Shown in pieces: positions 11,201 to 20,062 of a stretch of 64,000 nucleotides of DNA (position 1 is its first letter; each line of letters starts with the position of its first letter). Source of the stretch: Neisseria chenwenguii (GTDB taxonomy: Bacteria; Pseudomonadota; Gammaproteobacteria; Burkholderiales; Neisseriaceae); NCBI RefSeq assembly GCF_002216145.1, contig NZ_CP022278.1:1426001-1490000 (forward strand). The letters run 5' to 3'. The notes beneath the pieces are model-generated. The model was not told where the DNA came from. It saw only the letters and a program-made list of their open reading frames with translations, and ran no database searches. The translations under genes and the position numbers were made by a program.

Positions 11201-12026
11201 CATCTTTGAATTTTTCGGGTTTCTGCCAGGAACCATCTAGTGTGGAAGTACCGTCTTCACGCTTACGGTAAAAGTAAACTGCCTCTTTCAGAAATAATGC
11301 TTGAGTGTGTTCTGCTGCCAACAGATAGTCTGCAATAAATTTGCCGTCTTCAAAATTAGGTTTGATGTGGTGGTTAAAGGTAAGCTTATTTGTTTTGATA
11401 ATTTGTGTTTTAAAGAAGCTGGAAGCAGCGGAAAGGTTTAGATGATTGTTTAAATCTTTTACGGCAACGGCATTTACCGCTTTGGGAAAGCGGTATTTCA
11501 ACGGATGGGTATCTTGCACAATCTTTTTGTTTTCCATGAACATTTTCAAATTGCACACCACCATGGATGTATTAGCGTGAACCGACAGGTTTTTATCCGT
11601 TTCTTGGAAATAATTGGGACTTAAAAAATCATCGGGGTCGATAAATGTAACCCATTCTGTTTCTACGGATTTCAATCCCAAATTGCGCGCGGATGCTTGT
11701 CCGCCGTTTTCTTTGTAGATATAGCGGATATTGTTCGGGTATTTTTTTTGCCATTTTTTGATGATTTCGGCGGAGTGGTCTTTTGAGCCGTCGTCTACGC
11801 AGATGATTTGGATGTGCTTTTTGAAAGACAGTGTTTGTTTGACCAAACTGTCGAAAAATTCGTCGAGATATTTCTCGACGTTGTAAACAGCCGTAACCAC
11901 CGTGAAATGGTGGCTGCCTGTGTATTTGACAGGGATGTGTTTCTTCATCTTTAAAGCGTATTTGTCGTACATGTCTTTAAAGAAAAGTTTTGGGTCTCTT
12001 TTTAATTTTCGCAGTTTGCGGTTCAT
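8277..12026 (-). CDS. Capsule polymerase: GT2 + TagF-like glycerophosphotransferase + TPR C-terminus
   Basis: A 1249-residue protein. Residues ~40-260 are a family 2 glycosyltransferase (FTVVTAVYNVEKYL, ICVDDGSKD, FIDPDDF). Residues ~480-850 match CDP-glycerol:glycerophosphotransferases of the TagB/TagF type, with FLQHGITKDD (~581-590), VPTWRS (654-659), APHPN (711-715) and ITDYSS (752-757). From ~860 to the end are helical repeats resembling TPRs. This architecture is known for the TagF-like capsule polymerases of meningococcal serogroups H and Z, which make glycerol-phosphate-containing polymers. No CDP-glycerol synthase gene is visible, so the acceptor and donor are inference. It overlaps the upstream Stealth gene by 50 bp. 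AT-rich composition fits horizontal acquisition of region A. Confidence 0.88.
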   Translation of the reverse strand: MNRKLRKLKRDPKLFFKDMYDKYALKMKKHIPVKYTGSHHFTVVTAVYNVEKYLDEFFDSLVKQTLSFKKHIQIICVDDGSKDHSAEIIKKWQKKYPNNIRYIYKENGGQASARNLGLKSVETEWVTFIDPDDFLSPNYFQETDKNLSVHANTSMVVCNLKMFMENKKIVQDTHPLKYRFPKAVNAVAVKDLNNHLNLSAASSFFKTQIIKTNKLTFNHHIKPNFEDGKFIADYLLAAEHTQALFLKEAVYFYRKREDGTSTLDGSWQKPEKFKDVFIHGFLPMLEKYQPELGYIPNNIQKTALYDMYWYLSYLINRPEKIGFLSETQKVEFYQCYEKVFQYIDEKNIMEFNIAGAWFFHKVGMLGAFKQQRPPFQIAYIENIDRENKQVLISYFSYFDDNCSFEVNGKDTIPAYQKTVTNEFNGKLFAYEKRSWLPFFEGKDLLTIKLNGTPMRISVKGKTFTKGISFKELLDLFRPSEKYLSDGSWLLMDRETKADDNAEHFYRYMMRNHPEQACCFVLNKDSIDWPRLEKEGFNLVEFGSTDYEKHLRKANKIISSHLEKHINNYFGDNYEFSKKFIFLQHGITKDDLSQWFNTKKNFHGLVTVTIPEYHSVIEEGNKYKLGKKETFLTGFPRHDSLLSGNVENAKKILIVPTWRSYIMGAHIGNGANTRELNSRFLETDYAQHWYALLHSNKLEALAKQYGYEITFAPHPNIEPYLALFDVPPYIKIWGAATSNNSMQNLFQQSSMLITDYSSIAFEMAFLGKQTLYYQFDKEAFRSGIHTYQQGYFEYETDGFGPVVETLDELTDKLESILKNGGKIESDYAVRIKQTFKYRDTDNCKRVYEAIIRMDKLPTETDFSIVKTMLESALAAQDWKNATSRAQLLLSSKDAENKALAITALCTAALETSDIQAASDLLEQDGLSQTQRALLNSCLNYRNLQWQGVIDALQPLLSLNETHQVWLLQAYAKLGQTDKARQCADILLPTIDGNKAALAQAWVNAAAEDWYGVIRLLSKAVCKDKKDLQLYQPELLLSRAYRNTGNYEQAHQCLVNFEKHTRGFVPARIEIAHLAYTKQNYKKCIDQIDKCFDKDLSRFSTEILLEYAVSLAKTGQFEVLKQLMESTAGAEIFKFPELVSAYTEILAKNKNWYGILDYAQNLPESLLNAAMYPLMLAHYRLGNTEYVYKHHRMPTAKDAYEYWEIVAETALFEGDVKLAVHCYKQMIAIYPEYSKQANLIKLLDLIQNKVH

Positions 12027-13185
12027 TTTTCGTTTTCCTAAGTGGTGTATGTTGTTTGTCTTTGTAAATTCGGTAATAGCTCTCCAGCATCGCCATCAAT
12101 TTTTCCTGATAATCAGGAATCTGGTTCAGGCTGTTGAAATCATTGGCGCAAAAAGAATGGGGTTGGCGGTCGGTTGCTTTTTTCTCTATCAGCTTTCGGT
12201 ATTGTGTCAGCGCATGAGGCGAGCGGATGTTGAAGTAGTAGCAGATTTCGTGTGTGGGAACGGACTTTCCTTCGAGGTACATCAGCCACGGTATGAGAAA
12301 GGTTGCTAAATTCAAATCCCGATTGGTGCGCAGTTTGTTGGGCAGGAAGGCTTGGATTTCGTCTTGGTAAAGCTGCCAAGCCTTTTCAAAAATGCTTTTT
12401 TTCAGCGGTACATAGGTGTGCACCAGCGGCGCATCGATGTTGATGTTATAGCGGGTTTTCAAAAGGCGGATGCAGTTGAACGAGGCGGCGAGGGTGGGGG
12501 TGCCGGTGCCCTTTTGCTGCATTTGGCGCAGGCTTTTGCCGGAAATAAAAATGGATGCGATGTTGTTGTTGCGGAAAAAATGCTGCGGCTGCAAGGGGCG
12601 TGCGACGAATACGTCGTCGTTGAAATAGATGAAGTTTTCGCCCAGGCCGGGGATGCGGTGCAGGTGGGCTTCGATTACATGGGAATTAAAGGTCGGCAGG
12701 TAGGCGGCATCGATGATTTGGGTGTGGTCGATGATGCGGATGTTGCTGTATTGCCCGTGAAACCAGTCGGGGGTTTGGGCGTCGGTAACAATATAAATAT
12801 TGCGCACCCACGGCAGGTATTTCCGGATGCTGTGGACGGAATAGTAGAGTTCGTTGTGGTTGGCAAAGCGCGCGGCATCGTCGGCGTGGCGGCCTTGTTC
12901 TTTCAGACGGCCTGTTTGTGTGGCCGTCTGAAATTTTTTTTGCCAAACGGGATCTTGGTTGTTTACCCATGTGAACACGACGTCGATGGGATTATCGGAT
13001 ACCAGCGTTTGGGCATCTTGGTCGTGCAGGAGGATGCCGTAGCGGATGAGGGTGTGCTCATCGTTTTCGGAAACGGAAATTTCGCTGTTTACAACGGGAT
13101 ATTTTTTGTTGAGGTAATCGCGGAAAAATATGCCGGGCTGTTTGATCAGCTTTCTGATTTTTCTGACGCTGCCGGTGGATTTCAT
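11977..13185 (-). CDS. Stealth-family capsule phosphotransferase
   Basis: A 402-residue protein with the conserved regions of Stealth hexose-1-phosphate transferases: CR1 PIDVVFTWVNNQDPVW, CR2 HNELYYSVHSIRKYLPWVRNIYIVTDAQ split by short gaps, CR3 GENFIYFNDDVFVARPL, and a C-terminal CR4-like region containing SPHAL. Known members include SacB/CsaB and CsxA of meningococcal serogroups A and X, which join sugars through phosphodiester bonds. It is the first gene of the leftward synthesis unit, divergent from ctrA across a ~190-bp gap. An uptake sequence pair lies inside the coding region near 12903-12932. ATG 13185 has only a poor ribosome site. Confidence 0.92.
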   Translation of the reverse strand: MKSTGSVRKIRKLIKQPGIFFRDYLNKKYPVVNSEISVSENDEHTLIRYGILLHDQDAQTLVSDNPIDVVFTWVNNQDPVWQKKFQTATQTGRLKEQGRHADDAARFANHNELYYSVHSIRKYLPWVRNIYIVTDAQTPDWFHGQYSNIRIIDHTQIIDAAYLPTFNSHVIEAHLHRIPGLGENFIYFNDDVFVARPLQPQHFFRNNNIASIFISGKSLRQMQQKGTGTPTLAASFNCIRLLKTRYNINIDAPLVHTYVPLKKSIFEKAWQLYQDEIQAFLPNKLRTNRDLNLATFLIPWLMYLEGKSVPTHEICYYFNIRSPHALTQYRKLIEKKATDRQPHSFCANDFNSLNQIPDYQEKLMAMLESYYRIYKDKQHTPLRKTKNEPQTAKIKKRPKTFL

Positions 13186-13380
13186 GGGGTTTTAAGTGGG
13201 TAAGGGTTAACGGTAATGTTGCGTTGTTTGTCGCAAGGAGTTTCTTGTGTTTGGTTTGTTTGTGTTAAAATGCGGCAATGCCAAGTTTTAGTTACTTTAA
13301 ACAAAGTCATCAAATGGATTATAGTTTTTCCGTAAAACAGGCGCAATGGCGTGTAAAGAGAATTTAACCCGGGAGTGGAA
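13186..13380. promoter_or_regulatory. Divergent intergenic promoter region of capsule synthesis and export genes
   Basis: This gap separates the leftward synthesis genes from rightward ctrA, the position where meningococcal capsule promoters lie. It is AT-rich; TAAAAT at 13266-13271 is a possible -10 box towards ctrA, with TTGTGT (13245-13250) at a short 15-bp spacing. GGGAG at 13371-13375 is the ctrA ribosome site. The exact promoters are not resolved by eye. Confidence 0.45.
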
Positions 13381-14559
13381 ATGCCAAGTATTTTATTTAA
13401 AAGACATATTATTCTGACGGCGCTGTCGGCTTTGGCTGTCGCTGCTTGCGGAAGTATTCCGACTTCCGGCCCGAGCGGAAAAAAAGTTGTTGCGTTAGGA
13501 CAACAGCGGGGTGGGGTAAAAGTGCCCGATGTGGCGGTGGTCGATGTGGACGATGCGGTTGCCCGCAGTTTGTACCAGCAGCGTTTGAAGCAGTCTTTTG
13601 CCGATTTGGGCGAGGGTTATGCTTCGGCGGGTGCGGTGAATGTGGGCGATGTTTTGGACATTACAGTTTGGGAGGCGGCGCCGGCGGTGTTGTTCGGCGG
13701 GGCGCTGTCTTCCGTGGGTTCGGGTAGTGCGCAGTCGGTCAAGTTGCCCGAGCAGATGGTTTCGGCGAAGGGTACGGTTTCGGTGCCTTTTATCGGGAAT
13801 GTTGCGGTGGCGGGTAAGACGCCGGTGCAGATTCAGGAAATTATCAGAGGCCGTCTGAAAAGAATGGCTAACCAGCCGCAGGTAATGGTTCGTTTGTCGC
13901 AGAACAATGCGGCGAATGTTTCGGTGATCCGTGCGGGCAACAGCGTGCGCATGCCGTTGACGCAGGCGGGTGAGCGTGTGTTGGATGCGGTGGCTGCGGT
14001 CGGCGGTTCGACGGCGAATGTGCAGGATACGAATGTGCAGCTGACTCGCGGTAATGCGGTGAAAACGGTGGCGCTGGAGGATTTGGTGGCCAATCCGCGC
14101 CAGAATATTCTGCTGCGCCGCGGCGATGTAGTCACGATGATTACGAATCCGAGTACGTTTACGGCGATGGGCGCGGTGGGCAAAACGGAGCAGATCGGTT
14201 TTTCTGTGAAGGGTTTGTCGTTGGCCGAGGCAGTGGGCCGTATGGGCGGTTTGCAGGACCGCCGTGCAGATGCGCGCGGGGTATTTGTGTTCCGTTATGC
14301 GCCGCTGCCTGAGTTGCCGCGAAGTGAACAAAGCCGTTGGGCGGCGAACGGTTATTCGGCGGATGCGGAAATTCCGGTGGTGTACCGTGTGAATATGCAG
14401 GATGCCAATTCGCTGTTTTGGATGCAGCGTTTCCCTGTGAAAAACAAGGATATTGTTTATGTATCCAATGCGCCGCTGGCGGAAACGCAGAAATTCCTGC
14501 AATTTATCTTTTCGCCCGTGGTCAGCAGTGTGAACAGTGTCAACAATATTGCTAATTAA
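13381..14559 (+). CDS. ctrA: Capsule export outer-membrane lipoprotein CtrA
   Basis: CtrA is the Wza/KpsD-type outer-membrane auxiliary protein of the capsule export channel. From ATG 13381 the protein has 392 residues and a lipoprotein signal ending LAVAACGS (lipid-bearing Cys23). A polysaccharide-export domain (VGDVLDITVWEAAP) and SLBB-like segments follow (IRAGNSVRMPLTQAGERVLDAV, in two pieces). A GTG six bases upstream is also in frame, but the GGGAG site at 13371 suits ATG 13381. First gene of the ctrABCD operon, 24 bp ahead of ctrB. Confidence 0.95.
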   Translation: MPSILFKRHIILTALSALAVAACGSIPTSGPSGKKVVALGQQRGGVKVPDVAVVDVDDAVARSLYQQRLKQSFADLGEGYASAGAVNVGDVLDITVWEAAPAVLFGGALSSVGSGSAQSVKLPEQMVSAKGTVSVPFIGNVAVAGKTPVQIQEIIRGRLKRMANQPQVMVRLSQNNAANVSVIRAGNSVRMPLTQAGERVLDAVAAVGGSTANVQDTNVQLTRGNAVKTVALEDLVANPRQNILLRRGDVVTMITNPSTFTAMGAVGKTEQIGFSVKGLSLAEAVGRMGGLQDRRADARGVFVFRYAPLPELPRSEQSRWAANGYSADAEIPVVYRVNMQDANSLFWMQRFPVKNKDIVYVSNAPLAETQKFLQFIFSPVVSSVNSVNNIAN

Positions 14560-14583
14560 TCAAACGAGTAAAGGCTGGGAATA

Positions 14584-15750
14584 ATGTCCGAACAGGAAAA
14601 TGTAACGATGCTGTCTGAAAGTAATCTTCAGACGGCCGCTAAGAAAAAGCCGAAAGGCCGTCTGAAAAAAATCAGTCCGCTGCTGTGGGCGACGGTAATT
14701 GTACCGACGGTGTGTTCGCTGGTGTATTTTTCGGTGATGGCGTCCGACCAATATACTTCGGAGTCGAGTTTTGTGGTGCGCTCGGCGCGCCAGCAGGGCA
14801 CGGTTTCGGGCTTGGGCGCGCTGTTGCAAAACACGGGTTTTACGCGTTCGCAAGACGATATTTATACTGTGCAGGAATATATGCGTTCGCGCACGGCGTT
14901 GGATGAACTGAAAAAGCAGATTCCGGTGCGCACTTATTATGAAGAGAAGGGCGATTTGTTCAGCCGTTTCAATCCGTTTGGTCTGACCGGCTCGGATGAG
15001 GAGTTTTACCAATATTATCTGGGTAAGGTAAACATCAATCTGGATGCGGTATCGGGCATTTCGGTGCTGCACGTCCGCTCGTTTGATGCGGCGGAGTCGA
15101 AAAAAATCAATGAAGCACTGCTGAAAAAAGGCGAAGAACTGATCAACCGCTTAAACGACCGCGCCCGTAAGGATACGGTTTCGTTTGCCGAGAAAAATGT
15201 CGCGGTAGCGGAGGAGCGGGTTAAGGAAACGGCCGACAACCTGATGAATTACCGTACCGAAAACGGTATTTTCGATTTGAAGGAGCAATCCGGCGTGCAG
15301 ATGGGTTTGGTGTCCAAACTGCAAGACGAGTTGATTGTGATTCAGACCCAGCTCGACCAAGTGCGCGCGGTAACGCCCGACAACCCGCAGATTCCCGGCC
15401 TGATTGCCCGCGAGAAAAGCCTGCGCAAAGAAATCAGCCAGCAGATGCGCCTGATTTCGGGTAAGGGCGACGGCTCGATTGCCGGAAAAGCGGCGGAATA
15501 CCAGCGGCTTTTTATTGAAAACGAATTGGCGGAAAAACAGCTTGCCGCGACCATGGCTTCGCTGGAGCAGGCCAAATCGGAAGCCGACCAGCAGCAGCTT
15601 TATCTGGAAGTGATTTCCAAGCCGAGCAAGCCTGATGTGGCGCTGTATCCGAAACGGTTTTACAACATTTTGGCGACCTTTGTCATCGGCCTGATTCTCT
15701 ACGGCATTCTGAGCCTGCTGACTGCCAGCGTCCGCGAGCATAAAAACTGA
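14584..15750 (+). CDS. ctrB: Capsule export inner-membrane adaptor CtrB
   Basis: CtrB is a polysaccharide co-polymerase/adaptor (KpsE family) spanning from the inner membrane across the periplasm. The 388-residue protein has a transmembrane helix near residues 35-55 (LLWATVIVPTVCSLVYFSV), a long coiled-coil middle (roughly 190-340) and a second membrane helix near the C-terminus (YNILATFVIGLILYGILSLL). Two uptake sequences are translated in its first 30 codons. The stop TGA shares one base with the ctrC start (TGATG), indicating translational coupling. Confidence 0.95.
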   Translation: MSEQENVTMLSESNLQTAAKKKPKGRLKKISPLLWATVIVPTVCSLVYFSVMASDQYTSESSFVVRSARQQGTVSGLGALLQNTGFTRSQDDIYTVQEYMRSRTALDELKKQIPVRTYYEEKGDLFSRFNPFGLTGSDEEFYQYYLGKVNINLDAVSGISVLHVRSFDAAESKKINEALLKKGEELINRLNDRARKDTVSFAEKNVAVAEERVKETADNLMNYRTENGIFDLKEQSGVQMGLVSKLQDELIVIQTQLDQVRAVTPDNPQIPGLIAREKSLRKEISQQMRLISGKGDGSIAGKAAEYQRLFIENELAEKQLAATMASLEQAKSEADQQQLYLEVISKPSKPDVALYPKRFYNILATFVIGLILYGILSLLTASVREHKN

Positions 15751-16547
15751 TGAAAGAACTTCATAAAACAACGCTTTGGGAATCACTGATGATTCAGAAG
15801 CGGGTAACGGGCGCATTGCTGATGCGCGAAATCATTACCCGCTACGGGCGCAACAACATCGGCTTTTTGTGGCTGTTTGTCGAGCCGCTTTTGATGACTG
15901 CCTTTATCCTGATGATTTGGACGTTTTTCCGAGCGGATTCGGTTTCGACGCTGAACATTGTGGCGTTTGTCGTTACCGGCTATCCGCTGATGATGATGTG
16001 GCGCAACGCTTCCAACCGCGCCATCGGCGCCATTTCGTCCAACGCCAGCCTGCTTTACCACCGCAATGTGCGCGTGTTGGACACGATTTTCACGCGGATG
16101 CTGCTGGAAATTGCAGGCGCAACCATCGCGCAGATGGCGATTATGGCGGTGTTGGTGATTATGGGTTGGATGGATGCGCCCTCAGATATATTTTATATGC
16201 TGATTGCCTGGATTCTGATGGCCTTATTTGCTGTCGGACTGGGGCTGGTGATTTGTTCGGTTGCGTTTAAATTCGAGGCGTTCGGCAAAATCTGGAATAC
16301 GTTGAGTTTTGTATTCATGCCGCTTTCCGGCGCATTTTTCTTTGTCCATAGCCTGCCGAACAACGTGCGCGAGTATGCGCTGATGCTGCCGATAGTGCAT
16401 GGTACGGAGATGTTCCGCGCGGGTTATTTCGGCAGCTCGGTGATTACTTACGAAAGCATCGGCTTTATCGTTTTGTCGGATTTGGTTTTGCTGCTGCTCG
16501 GCTTGGCGATGGTGGCGAAATTCAGTAAAGGGGTGGAGCCTCAATGA
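15750..16547 (+). CDS. ctrC: Capsule export ABC transporter permease CtrC
   Basis: CtrC is the membrane-spanning subunit of the ABC exporter for capsule polymer (KpsM family). The 265-residue protein is of family length and shows about six hydrophobic segments, with the conserved N-terminal [22 protein letters not shown] just before the first membrane helix. Start overlaps ctrB by one base and its end overlaps ctrD by four (ATGA), as expected for a tightly coupled export operon. Confidence 0.96.
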   Translation: MKELHKTTLWESLMIQKRVTGALLMREIITRYGRNNIGFLWLFVEPLLMTAFILMIWTFFRADSVSTLNIVAFVVTGYPLMMMWRNASNRAIGAISSNASLLYHRNVRVLDTIFTRMLLEIAGATIAQMAIMAVLVIMGWMDAPSDIFYMLIAWILMALFAVGLGLVICSVAFKFEAFGKIWNTLSFVFMPLSGAFFFVHSLPNNVREYALMLPIVHGTEMFRAGYFGSSVITYESIGFIVLSDLVLLLLGLAMVAKFSKGVEPQ

Positions 16548-17194
16548 TTGCCGTCGAACACGTTTCCAAACGCTATGAAACCCGTCAGGGCTGGCGCACG
16601 GTGTTGAACGACATCAACTTCGAGCTGCAGAAAGGCGAGAAAATCGGCATTCTCGGCCGCAACGGCGCGGGCAAGTCCACGCTGATCCGCCTCATCAGCG
16701 GCGTCGAACCGCCGACCGAGGGGGAAATCCGACGCACCATGAGCATTTCTTGGCCGCTGGCATTTTCCGGCGCGTTTCAGGGCAGCCTCACGGGTATGGA
16801 CAACCTACGTTTCATCTGCCGCATTTACGATGTCGATATCGATTATGTGAAAAACTTCACCGAAGAATTTTCCGAGCTCGGCCAATATCTTTACGAGCCG
16901 GTCAAACGCTATTCTTCAGGCATGAAGGCGCGCTTGGCATTTGCGCTTTCGCTGGCGGTGGAGTTTGACTGCTATCTGATTGACGAAGTCATCGCCGTCG
17001 GCGATTCGCGCTTTTCGGAAAAATGCCGTTACGAGCTGTTTGAAAAACGCCGCGACCGCTCGATTATTCTGGTGTCGCACAGCCATAGCGCCATGAAGCA
17101 GTATTGCGACAATGCGATGGTGTTGGAAAACGGGCATTTGAGTAAGTTTGCCGATATGGACGCAGCGTATGCGTATTACCATTCTTTGCTTTGA
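16544..17194 (+). CDS. ctrD: Capsule export ABC transporter ATPase CtrD
   Basis: CtrD is the ATPase that powers capsule export together with CtrC (KpsT family). It is 216 residues with Walker [10 protein letters not shown] (38-46), the signature [16 protein letters not shown], Walker B YLIDEV and the switch His in VSHSH. It completes the ctrABCD operon and is followed within 20 bp by a DUS hairpin terminator. Confidence 0.97.
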   Translation: MIAVEHVSKRYETRQGWRTVLNDINFELQKGEKIGILGRNGAGKSTLIRLISGVEPPTEGEIRRTMSISWPLAFSGAFQGSLTGMDNLRFICRIYDVDIDYVKNFTEEFSELGQYLYEPVKRYSSGMKARLAFALSLAVEFDCYLIDEVIAVGDSRFSEKCRYELFEKRRDRSIILVSHSHSAMKQYCDNAMVLENGHLSKFADMDAAYAYYHSLL

Positions 17195-17208
17195 TTTTGA
17201 ATGAAAAA

Positions 17209-17236
17209 AGCCGTCTGAATGTTCAGACGGCCTTTT
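17209..17236. terminator. DUS hairpin terminator after ctrD
   Basis: AGCCGTCTGAA and TTCAGACGGCC pair around a two-base loop and are followed by TTTTGTTTT. It can end both ctrD and the convergent acyl-CoA dehydrogenase transcript. Confidence 0.75.
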
Positions 17237-17245
17237 GTTTTGCAG

Positions 17246-19021
17246 TCAAAACAGCACCAACGGCACATCCAGCAGCGCCTGCCCCTGTTTGATCTGCGCG
17301 GCGCAGGTATAGACTTGCGGCAGAACATAGGCAAAATAAACGCGCGCGTTGTGTTGTTGGGCGGTGTAAAAATCATGGCCGAACAGGTTTTCCGTTTTGC
17401 CGTCCAGCGCGTCTTGTGCGGCAACATAGGTGCGCGCAAGGCCGATGGCGCCGAGCGTCAGGCCCATTTGCTGGAGATAGGCGGCCGATGCGGCGGCGGT
17501 CAGTACGGGGGCGTCGGCGAGGGAAACGAGTTCGGCGACGCTTTCTTCGGCGGCGGCAACGGCGTTTTGCAGTTGTTCGGCAAGCGTCGGGTCGGCGGCA
17601 GACAGTTTTTCCGCCAGTGTTTTGCCTTCGGCCAGCAGCGAGCAGGGCAGGGCGCCGTTTTTGCCGCTGGTTTTGCGGCCTGCCAAATCGGCGGCCTGAA
17701 TGCCGTTGGTGCCCTCGTAAATCGGCGTAATCCGCGCATCGCGCATATATTGGGCGACACCGCTTTCTTCGACATAACCCGCGCCGCCGTAGGTTTGGAT
17801 GGCGAGGTTGGTCAACACGGTGCTGTTGTCGGTCAGCCATGCTTTGACAATCGGAATCAGAAAATCCGCTTCGCGCTCGGCCTGTTTGCGCACGACGTTG
17901 TCTTCGTGCGACGCGGCGGTATCGACCAGCGCGGCGGTGCGCAGATAGAGGGCGCGCTGCGCGGCGAGCGTGGCTTTTTGAACCAACAGCATACGGCGCA
18001 CATCGGCGTGGCGGATAATCGGCACGGCGCTGCCGTCGCTGTTTTCCGCATCATGCCCCTGCACGCGCTCTTTGGCGTAGGCGAGCGCATTTTGGTAGGC
18101 GCGTTCGGCAACGGCGTGGCCTTCGATGCCCACGTTCAGGCGCGCGGTTTTCATCATGGTAAACATATAGGCCAAGCCTTTGCCCACGCGGCCGACCAGA
18201 TAGCCGACGGCATTGTCGAACTGCATGGTGCAGGTCGGGCTGGCGTGCAGGCCGAGCTTGTGTTCCAAGCCGATAACGTGCACGCCGTTGCGCCCGCCCA
18301 AAGTGCCGTCTGAATTGACCAGAAACTTCGGCACGACAAACATCGAAATTCCCTGCACGCCCGCCGCTGCGTCGGGCAGCCGTGCCAACACCAGATGCAC
18401 GGTGTTTTCCGTCATTTCCTGCCCGCCCCAAGTGATGAAGATTTTCTGGCCGTTGAGGCGGTAGGTGCCGTCTGAAAACGGCTCGGCGCGTGTCGTCAGA
18501 TTGCCCAAGTCCGAACCCGCATCCGGCTCGCTCAACACCATCGTGCCGTTCCATTCGCCCGTACACATTTTCGGCAGATAGGTCTGCTTCTGCTCATCGC
18601 TGCCGTGTTTCAACAGTGCATCCACCGCGCCCAGCGTCAGCATCGGCATCAGCGACAACGAAAGATTCGCCGCACACCACATCTCCTCGCAGGCCGCCGA
18701 TACCGCCGCAGGCAGCGCCTGTCCGCCGAATTCCGCCGGCGCGCGCAAGCCCGCCCAGCCCGCTTCGCAAAACGAACGGTAGGCCGTCGCCAAATCGGGA
18801 TGTGTCTGCACGAGGCCGTCTGAAAGCGACGCGCCGTTCAAATCGCCCGTGCGGTTGGTCGGCGCCCATTCCTGTTCGGCAAATTTGGCCGCCTCTTCCA
18901 ATACCGCGTCCACCGTATCAGCGTCGAGGCCGTCTGAAGCGGGCAGTTGCAGAATATCGTCTAAATTGCCGTGAACACGCAGGGCAAAGCGCAGCTCGTC
19001 AACAGGGGCGCGGTAGTTCAT
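17246..19021 (-). CDS. Acyl-CoA dehydrogenase (long form with extra C-terminal domain)
   Basis: FAD-dependent acyl-CoA dehydrogenase of the ~590-residue class that catalyses the first step of fatty-acid beta-oxidation. The protein is 591 residues from ATG 19021, which has AGGAG eight bases upstream; an upstream TTG (19042) is in frame but lacks a ribosome site. Motifs include TMVLSEPDAGSDLG, KIFITWGGQEMTEN, QTYGGAGYVEE and YEGTNGIQAADLAGRK. Substrate cannot be told from sequence. It stands alone between DUS terminators. Confidence 0.93.
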   Translation of the reverse strand: MNYRAPVDELRFALRVHGNLDDILQLPASDGLDADTVDAVLEEAAKFAEQEWAPTNRTGDLNGASLSDGLVQTHPDLATAYRSFCEAGWAGLRAPAEFGGQALPAAVSAACEEMWCAANLSLSLMPMLTLGAVDALLKHGSDEQKQTYLPKMCTGEWNGTMVLSEPDAGSDLGNLTTRAEPFSDGTYRLNGQKIFITWGGQEMTENTVHLVLARLPDAAAGVQGISMFVVPKFLVNSDGTLGGRNGVHVIGLEHKLGLHASPTCTMQFDNAVGYLVGRVGKGLAYMFTMMKTARLNVGIEGHAVAERAYQNALAYAKERVQGHDAENSDGSAVPIIRHADVRRMLLVQKATLAAQRALYLRTAALVDTAASHEDNVVRKQAEREADFLIPIVKAWLTDNSTVLTNLAIQTYGGAGYVEESGVAQYMRDARITPIYEGTNGIQAADLAGRKTSGKNGALPCSLLAEGKTLAEKLSAADPTLAEQLQNAVAAAEESVAELVSLADAPVLTAAASAAYLQQMGLTLGAIGLARTYVAAQDALDGKTENLFGHDFYTAQQHNARVYFAYVLPQVYTCAAQIKQGQALLDVPLVLF

Positions 19022-19123
19022 ACGGATTCTCCTAAAAATCAACGGGTTTACTTTATTACGAAATCATGCGGTTGGAAACGGTTAATCCGCCAAAGATTGA
19101 GGCGGGGCAAATTTTGCGGAAAA

Positions 19124-19174
19124 AGGCCGTCTGAAAACCTGCCCACATTCGCAGCCAAGTTTCAGACGGCCTTT
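19124..19174. terminator. DUS inverted-repeat terminator after parA
   Basis: Two inverted uptake sequences are separated by about 27 bases, just downstream of the parA stop and upstream of the acyl-CoA dehydrogenase gene on the same strand. Confidence 0.6.
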
Positions 19175-19187
19175 CCGGTTTTCCTGA

Positions 19188-19964
19188 TTAAGCCTGTTTG
19201 CCGACCCGTGCCAACAATTCGTCGGCCAGATTCAGATATGCTTTCGCGCCTTTGGCGGAAGCGTCGTAGGCCAGCGCGGGCATGCCGTGGCTGGGGGCTT
19301 CGGCGAGGCGGACGTTGCGGGGAATGGTGGTTTCGAACATCAGTGCGCCGAAGTGTTTGGCGAGCTGTTCGCCCACTTCCGCCACCAGGCGGCTGCGGCC
19401 GTCGTAGAGCGTGCGCACAATGCCGGTGATGTCGAGCTGCGGGTTGATGGCCTGGCGGATTTTGCGCACGGTGGCGATGAGGTCGGAGATGCCTTCGAGT
19501 GCGTAGTATTCGCACAGCATCGGCACAATCACGCCGTTGGCGGCGACCAGGCCGTTGAGCGTGAGCAGGGTCAGCGAGGGCGGGCAGTCGATGAGGATGA
19601 AGTCGTATTGTTTTTCCACTTCTTTGAGCGCGTTTTTCAGGCGCACTTCGCGGGCGATTTCCTGCACCAGCTCGACTTCCGCACCCGCCAGCGCGCGGTT
19701 GGCGCCGAGCACGTCGTAACCGCCGCTTTCACTGCGGACAACGGCTTCGGAGACGGGCGTTTCGCCCAAAACGACTTGGTACACGCCGGCTTCGAGGCTG
19801 CCTTTGTCGATGCCGCTGCCGGTGGTGGCGTTGCCCTGCGGGTCGAGGTCGATGACCAGAACGCGTCGGCCTTTGGCGGCCAGCGAGGCGGCGAGGTTGA
19901 CTGTGGTGGTGGTTTTGCCGACACCGCCTTTTTGGTTGGCGACGGCGATGATGTTTGCGCTCAT
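19188..19964 (-). CDS. parA: Chromosome partitioning ATPase ParA (Soj)
   Basis: A 258-residue ParA-type ATPase with the deviant Walker A KGGVGKTTT at residues 12-20, LVIDLDPQGNATTGSG (A') and FILIDCPPSLTLLTLNGL (B). It acts with ParB on parS sites to segregate chromosomes. It follows rsmG on the same strand, the conserved rsmG-parA order near bacterial origins. However, parB is not the next gene, and an unrelated acyl-CoA dehydrogenase follows instead. Confidence 0.96.
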   Translation of the reverse strand: MSANIIAVANQKGGVGKTTTTVNLAASLAAKGRRVLVIDLDPQGNATTGSGIDKGSLEAGVYQVVLGETPVSEAVVRSESGGYDVLGANRALAGAEVELVQEIAREVRLKNALKEVEKQYDFILIDCPPSLTLLTLNGLVAANGVIVPMLCEYYALEGISDLIATVRKIRQAINPQLDITGIVRTLYDGRSRLVAEVGEQLAKHFGALMFETTIPRNVRLAEAPSHGMPALAYDASAKGAKAYLNLADELLARVGKQA

Positions 19965-20028
19965 GATGGGACGGAATGTTTGATGGATTGGCAGGAATTG
20001 TACCGTTAATCGGAGGGGCTGAACATGG

Positions 20029-20062
20029 GCCGTCTGAAATCGTGTTTTTCAGACGGCCTTTT
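20029..20062. terminator. DUS hairpin between rsmG and parA
   Basis: GGCCGTCTGAA and TTCAGACGGCC form a hairpin followed by TTTTT in the plus direction. It overlaps the 3' end of rsmG. Confidence 0.6.
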
